A stretch of DNA of 25,119 nucleotides from a virus, in IMG/VR virus record IMGVR_UViG_3300030450_003421, positions 1 to 25,119 of that record; one strand, given 5' to 3'. The notes under the pieces were generated by a model. It did not search any database. It was not told the origin of the DNA and saw only the letters and a program-made list of their open reading frames with translations. Of the stretch, positions 23,450-25,119 are shown in pieces (the stretch's first letter is position 1; every line of letters begins with the position of its first letter). Made by a program: the position numbers and the translations under genes.

Positions 23450-23566
23450 ATGGAACCAGGACTTGAATTGATGTTAATGGTGTTAATGTTTCCAGTTGGT
23501 ATATTTGTAATTTGTTTTCTGTTTGTTGGTTTGTTGGTGGTTGTTGAATGGTATAAAAGTAAATAA
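23450..23566 (+). CDS. 38-residue single-span membrane protein
   Basis: ATG at 23450, with AAGGAG 6 bases upstream, opens MEPGLELMLMVLMFPVGIFV and continues hydrophobic through ICFLFVGLLVVVEWY to a short basic end (KSK). One membrane helix spans about residues 9-32. The strong SD within the repeated leader and the clear membrane segment support a real gene. The function is unknown. Candidates include a superinfection or membrane-modifying peptide. Confidence 0.65.
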   Translation: MEPGLELMLMVLMFPVGIFVICFLFVGLLVVVEWYKSK

Positions 23567-23578
23567 AAAGGAGAAAAA

Positions 23579-23743
23579 ATGAAAGTATATAAAGTAACAG
23601 ATGATGTATTTGAAAAAGGTTATTTAATAGGATATTTTACTAAACAAGGTTTTAATAAGTGGTTGAAAGACAGAAATAATGATATGGATTTAAATGAAAG
23701 TGTAAAAGATTATTATTTTGAAGAAATTGTTATAATTAATTAA
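23579..23743 (+). CDS. Small hypothetical protein (54 residues)
   Basis: ATG at 23579 follows the same AAAAAGGAGAAAAA leader as its neighbour. The protein MKVYKVTDDVFEKGYLIGYF onward has alternating hydrophobic residues suggesting two strands, an amphipathic helix (TKQGFNKWLKDRNN), and an acidic C-half ending DYYFEEIVIIN. It fits a small alpha/beta protein. No family was recognised. Confidence 0.65.
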   Translation: MKVYKVTDDVFEKGYLIGYFTKQGFNKWLKDRNNDMDLNESVKDYYFEEIVIIN

Positions 23744-23752
23744 GGAGAAAAA

Positions 23753-23935
23753 ATGACACAAAAACAACAAGTAATACAATATTTTGGAGACACACAGAAC
23801 GAACCGAAACACTTTAAAATCATATCTAAAAAATTAAATATTTTAGTTCCAAACATGAGAAGAATTTTAGGACAGGGTACTTTAAAAGGTATATTTGAAA
23901 GAGTTTCAAAAGGTGTTTATAAATTAAATAAATAA
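23753..23935 (+). CDS. Small winged-helix-like DNA-binding protein
   Basis: A 60-residue protein, MTQKQQVIQYFGDTQNEPKH onward. The order helix (TQKQQVIQYF), helix (HFKIISKKLN), recognition-type helix (VPNMRRILGQG), then a wing ending in GIFERVSKGVYKL matches short winged helix-turn-helix proteins, whose wing commonly reads 'G.f.rv..GvY.l'. It is likely a phage transcriptional regulator or part of one. AAGGAG lies 6 bases before the ATG. It could act on the repeated early leaders or on the divergent region, but that is inference. Confidence 0.6.
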   Translation: MTQKQQVIQYFGDTQNEPKHFKIISKKLNILVPNMRRILGQGTLKGIFERVSKGVYKLNK

Positions 23936-23949
23936 AAAAGGGAGAAAAA

Positions 23950-24234
23950 ATGAGTCAACAACATAAAGTTGGAACACACAAAACAACAACACGAACAGAA
24001 GGAAATACAACGAAGGTCTGTTACCATAGTACGGTGGTATGTTCTTTTAATAATAAAGAAATAAATCTTAATACTGGTGGTTGGTTTACCAGTACCACTA
24101 AAACAAGAATGAACCAAACATCAAATCAATATAATTTAGGTTTTACAGTATACCAAAAAGACTATAATTGGTTTGTTAATTATGATAATAAAATTCATTC
24201 TTTCAATCAAAACAAACTAACAATAAAAAGATAA
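23950..24234 (+). CDS. Conserved-looking phage hypothetical protein (GGW-TTK-RMNQ motif)
   Basis: A 94-residue protein. After a polar Thr/Lys-rich N-terminus it has KVCYHSTVVCSFNNKEINLN, then TGGWFTSTTKTRMNQTSNQ (residues 42-60), then LGFTVYQKDYNWFVNYDNK. The dense run of Gly, Trp, Thr, Arg, Met and Asn looks like a selected active or binding site, and similar arrangements recur in small phage proteins of unknown function. It is soluble, with a small beta fold likely. The GGGAG SD is in the repeated leader. It is the last gene before a strong terminator. Confidence 0.7.
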   Translation: MSQQHKVGTHKTTTRTEGNTTKVCYHSTVVCSFNNKEINLNTGGWFTSTTKTRMNQTSNQYNLGFTVYQKDYNWFVNYDNKIHSFNQNKLTIKR

Positions 24235-24243
24235 TTATAATAT

Positions 24244-24273
24244 AAAACCCCGTGATCTGATCATGGGGTTTTT
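24244..24273 (+). terminator. Strong intrinsic terminator
   Basis: AAAACCCC (24244-24251) pairs with GGGGTTTT (24265-24272). The stem extends inward through a G-U pair and TGA/TCA to a 5-base loop, and is followed on the plus strand by a T-run. It ends the first early transcription unit about 10 bases after the 94-residue gene. The sequence can also act in reverse because the A-run mirrors the T-run. Confidence 0.9.
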
Positions 24274-24293
24274 ATATATAGAAAGGATATAAA

Positions 24294-24554
24294 ATGAAAA
24301 AAGAATTATATATAATAGTGAAAAAATGGTTTAATAAAACATATGGTAATACTTACCATTCAATACAATTTGAATTAAATAATAAAATTGTTCATAGTGG
24401 TTTTAAATATGGTTACGGTACACAATACAAACAAACATTTAAAGAGCTATTTAAAAAAGAGTTTAAAAGAAGAAATATAGAATTATATAATATAAAATAT
24501 ATAATAAATGAAAACTGTTTAAAAAGAGATTTAAATAAAATAGAAAGGATATAA
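24294..24554 (+). CDS. Basic hypothetical protein (86 residues)
   Basis: MKKELYIIVKKWFNKTYGNT onward is Lys/Tyr/Asn-rich and strongly basic (HSIQFELNNKIVHSGFKYGY, then FKELFKKEFKRRNIELY). It starts after the terminator with the leader GAAAGGATATAAAATG. Its own last codons (GAA AGG ATA TAA) recreate the same ribosome-binding motif for the next gene. A beta-hairpin plus helix is likely. The charge suggests binding to nucleic acid or a host acidic surface. No family was recognised. Confidence 0.65.
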   Translation: MKKELYIIVKKWFNKTYGNTYHSIQFELNNKIVHSGFKYGYGTQYKQTFKELFKKEFKRRNIELYNIKYIINENCLKRDLNKIERI

Positions 24555-24555
24555 A

Positions 24556-24654
24556 ATGGATCTGATCATACTAATATTTTCAACAATAATTATAATTATA
24601 TATGAAAATTTAAACTATAATAAAATGGAGAAAAAAAACAATGACACATTTTAA
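24556..24654 (+). CDS. 32-residue single-span membrane peptide
   Basis: ATG at 24556 directly follows the previous stop (TAAAATG) with AAGGATAT as SD. The peptide MDLIILIFSTIIIIIYENLN plus a short charged tail is one very hydrophobic, Ile-rich helix. It overlaps the next gene by 14 bases in another frame. The SD and hydrophobic segment favour a real gene, but its small size and the A+T-rich sequence, which favours Ile codons, leave doubt. Confidence 0.5.
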   Translation: MDLIILIFSTIIIIIYENLNYNKMEKKNNDTF

Positions 24655-24865
24655 CCGTAAAAAATATGATGAAGGAAAAAAATATTATTATTTAGATGTT
24701 GTAAAAGATTGTGATATATGTAATGGGTCTGGTATGGGAATTTGGTCTGGAAATGATTGTAATAAATGTTTAAAAGAAATTGACCTTTCTAAAATGGAAG
24801 TATTTCAACTTGAACAACTTATTGAAAGAATTAAAATTAGAATCAACGTAAAAAGGGAGTTATAA
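24641..24865 (+). CDS. Small zinc-ribbon-like protein (CxxC...CxxC)
   Basis: A 74-residue protein. Cys24 and Cys27 (CDICNGSG) and Cys40 and Cys43 (CNKC) form two CxxC knuckles 12 residues apart, a probable zinc site resembling one DnaJ-type CxxCxGxG repeat. A C-terminal helix (VFQLEQLIERIKIRINVK) follows. Such small phage zinc proteins often bind nucleic acid or partner proteins. GGAG lies ~10 bases before the ATG, inside the preceding overlapping ORF. Confidence 0.7.
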   Translation: MTHFNRKKYDEGKKYYYLDVVKDCDICNGSGMGIWSGNDCNKCLKEIDLSKMEVFQLEQLIERIKIRINVKREL

Positions 24866-24867
24866 AA

Positions 24868-25044
24868 ATGATACACATTAAAAATATAAATACGTTTATG
24901 GACATATTCATTGAGGCAAGGAATATGCTGTCTTATGATATGGAGTTACACAGAAAAGAATATGGAAAAGTGAAGAAAGATGCACCAATTAGATTATTAG
25001 TAAATAAGATGGATTCAATCATAAAAGAAAGCAAAGGAGAATAA
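24868..25044 (+). CDS. Small helical hypothetical protein (58 residues)
   Basis: ATG at 24868, preceded by AAGGGAG in the end of the previous gene, gives MIHIKNINTFMDIFIEARNM onward. It is mostly helical with a basic middle (HRKEYGKVKKDAPIRLLVNK). Its TAA abuts the next ATG, and its last codons (AAA GGA GAA) supply that gene's SD. No family was recognised. The tight spacing supports a real gene. Confidence 0.65.
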   Translation: MIHIKNINTFMDIFIEARNMLSYDMELHRKEYGKVKKDAPIRLLVNKMDSIIKESKGE

Positions 25045-25119
25045 ATGAGTAAAGAAAAAGAATATTATTTTAAATTTAGAGGAGAGGGAATAGGAGTGGA
25101 GGCAGAATCGCTTGAAAGT
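25045..25119 (+). CDS. Hypothetical protein, N-terminal fragment (runs off right edge)
   Basis: ATG at 25045, directly after the previous TAA and with AAAGGAGA as SD, opens 25 codons to the window end: MSKEKEYYFKFRGEGIGVEA and onward. It continues the early gene run. The fragment is too short to identify. Confidence 0.6.
   Translation, partial: MSKEKEYYFKFRGEGIGVEAESLES

Larger units (their letters stand above)
23431..23952 (+). repeat. Repeated ribosome-binding leaders in the early region
   Basis: Four consecutive early genes are preceded by nearly the same leader. Positions 23431-23452 and 23560-23581 are identical over 22 bases, with core AAAAAGGAGAAAAAATG. Positions 23741-23755 share TAAGGAGAAAAAATG, and 23929-23952 differ by two inserted bases around GGGAG. 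A weaker form precedes the first early gene. Beyond the terminator a second leader type, TAGAAAGGATATAAAATG, occurs at 24279-24296 and 24541-24558. The leaders give strong and probably uniform translation initiation. Confidence 0.8.

Noticed and set aside
1-25119. Integrase, attachment site or insertion sequence indicating a prophage
   Set aside because: No recombinase or transposase motifs and no long terminal direct or inverted repeats were found in this window. Lysogeny cannot be judged from it.

Overview
The window is part of the genome of a tailed double-stranded DNA phage or prophage, most likely a siphovirus. It carries large and small terminase, portal, scaffold, HK97-type major capsid protein, head-tail joining proteins, tail tube protein, a tail-assembly chaperone pair, a long tape measure protein, a very large tail hub and fibre-like proteins. 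No contractile sheath or baseplate-wedge genes are recognisable. The DNA is strongly A+T rich, most starts have a clear AGGAG-type Shine-Dalgarno (SD) sequence, and no tRNA, integrase, IS element or CRISPR was seen. The A+T richness, the fibre repeats and the small-gene content resemble uncultured marine phages. The host cannot be named. The consistent SD use argues against a typical Bacteroidota host.

Layout: positions 1-18739 form one long minus-strand late block. In transcription order it holds scaffold, major capsid, a terminator, endolysin, metallophosphoesterase, a chain of overlapping small membrane and coiled-coil genes (probable lysis cassette), fibre-like and virion surface proteins, head-tail connector, tail terminator, tail tube, the G/GT chaperones with a predicted -1 frameshift, tape measure, and a 1516-residue tail hub ending in a dockerin-like domain. 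A further gene runs off the left edge. Positions 18827-22144 are a divergent plus-strand packaging operon: large terminase, portal, an HK97-gp10-like protein and a small protein. The small terminase gene (22127-22780) is on the minus strand and converges on that operon with an 18-base overlap. A roughly 430-base non-coding divergent region (22781-23208) follows. From 23209 to the right edge is a plus-strand run of very small, very A+T-rich early-type genes with near-identical ribosome-binding leaders.

How the parts work together: small and large terminase and portal package DNA into a shell of capsid protein built on the scaffold. The connector, the gp10-like protein and the tail terminator join the head to a tail tube whose length is set by the tape measure protein, with the hub at its tip. 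The endolysin has no export signal, so it needs a membrane-permeabilising partner. The best candidates are the five tiny genes at 14754-15816, one of which looks like a miniature MscS mechanosensitive channel.

The most interesting items are the MscS-like protein in the lysis cassette, the dockerin-like domain on the tail hub, the -1 frameshift with a non-canonical slip site, an 18-residue lysine-rich ORF, and a small terminase gene that may be read from a leaderless transcript. All functions come from reading motifs and gene order; no database search was run.
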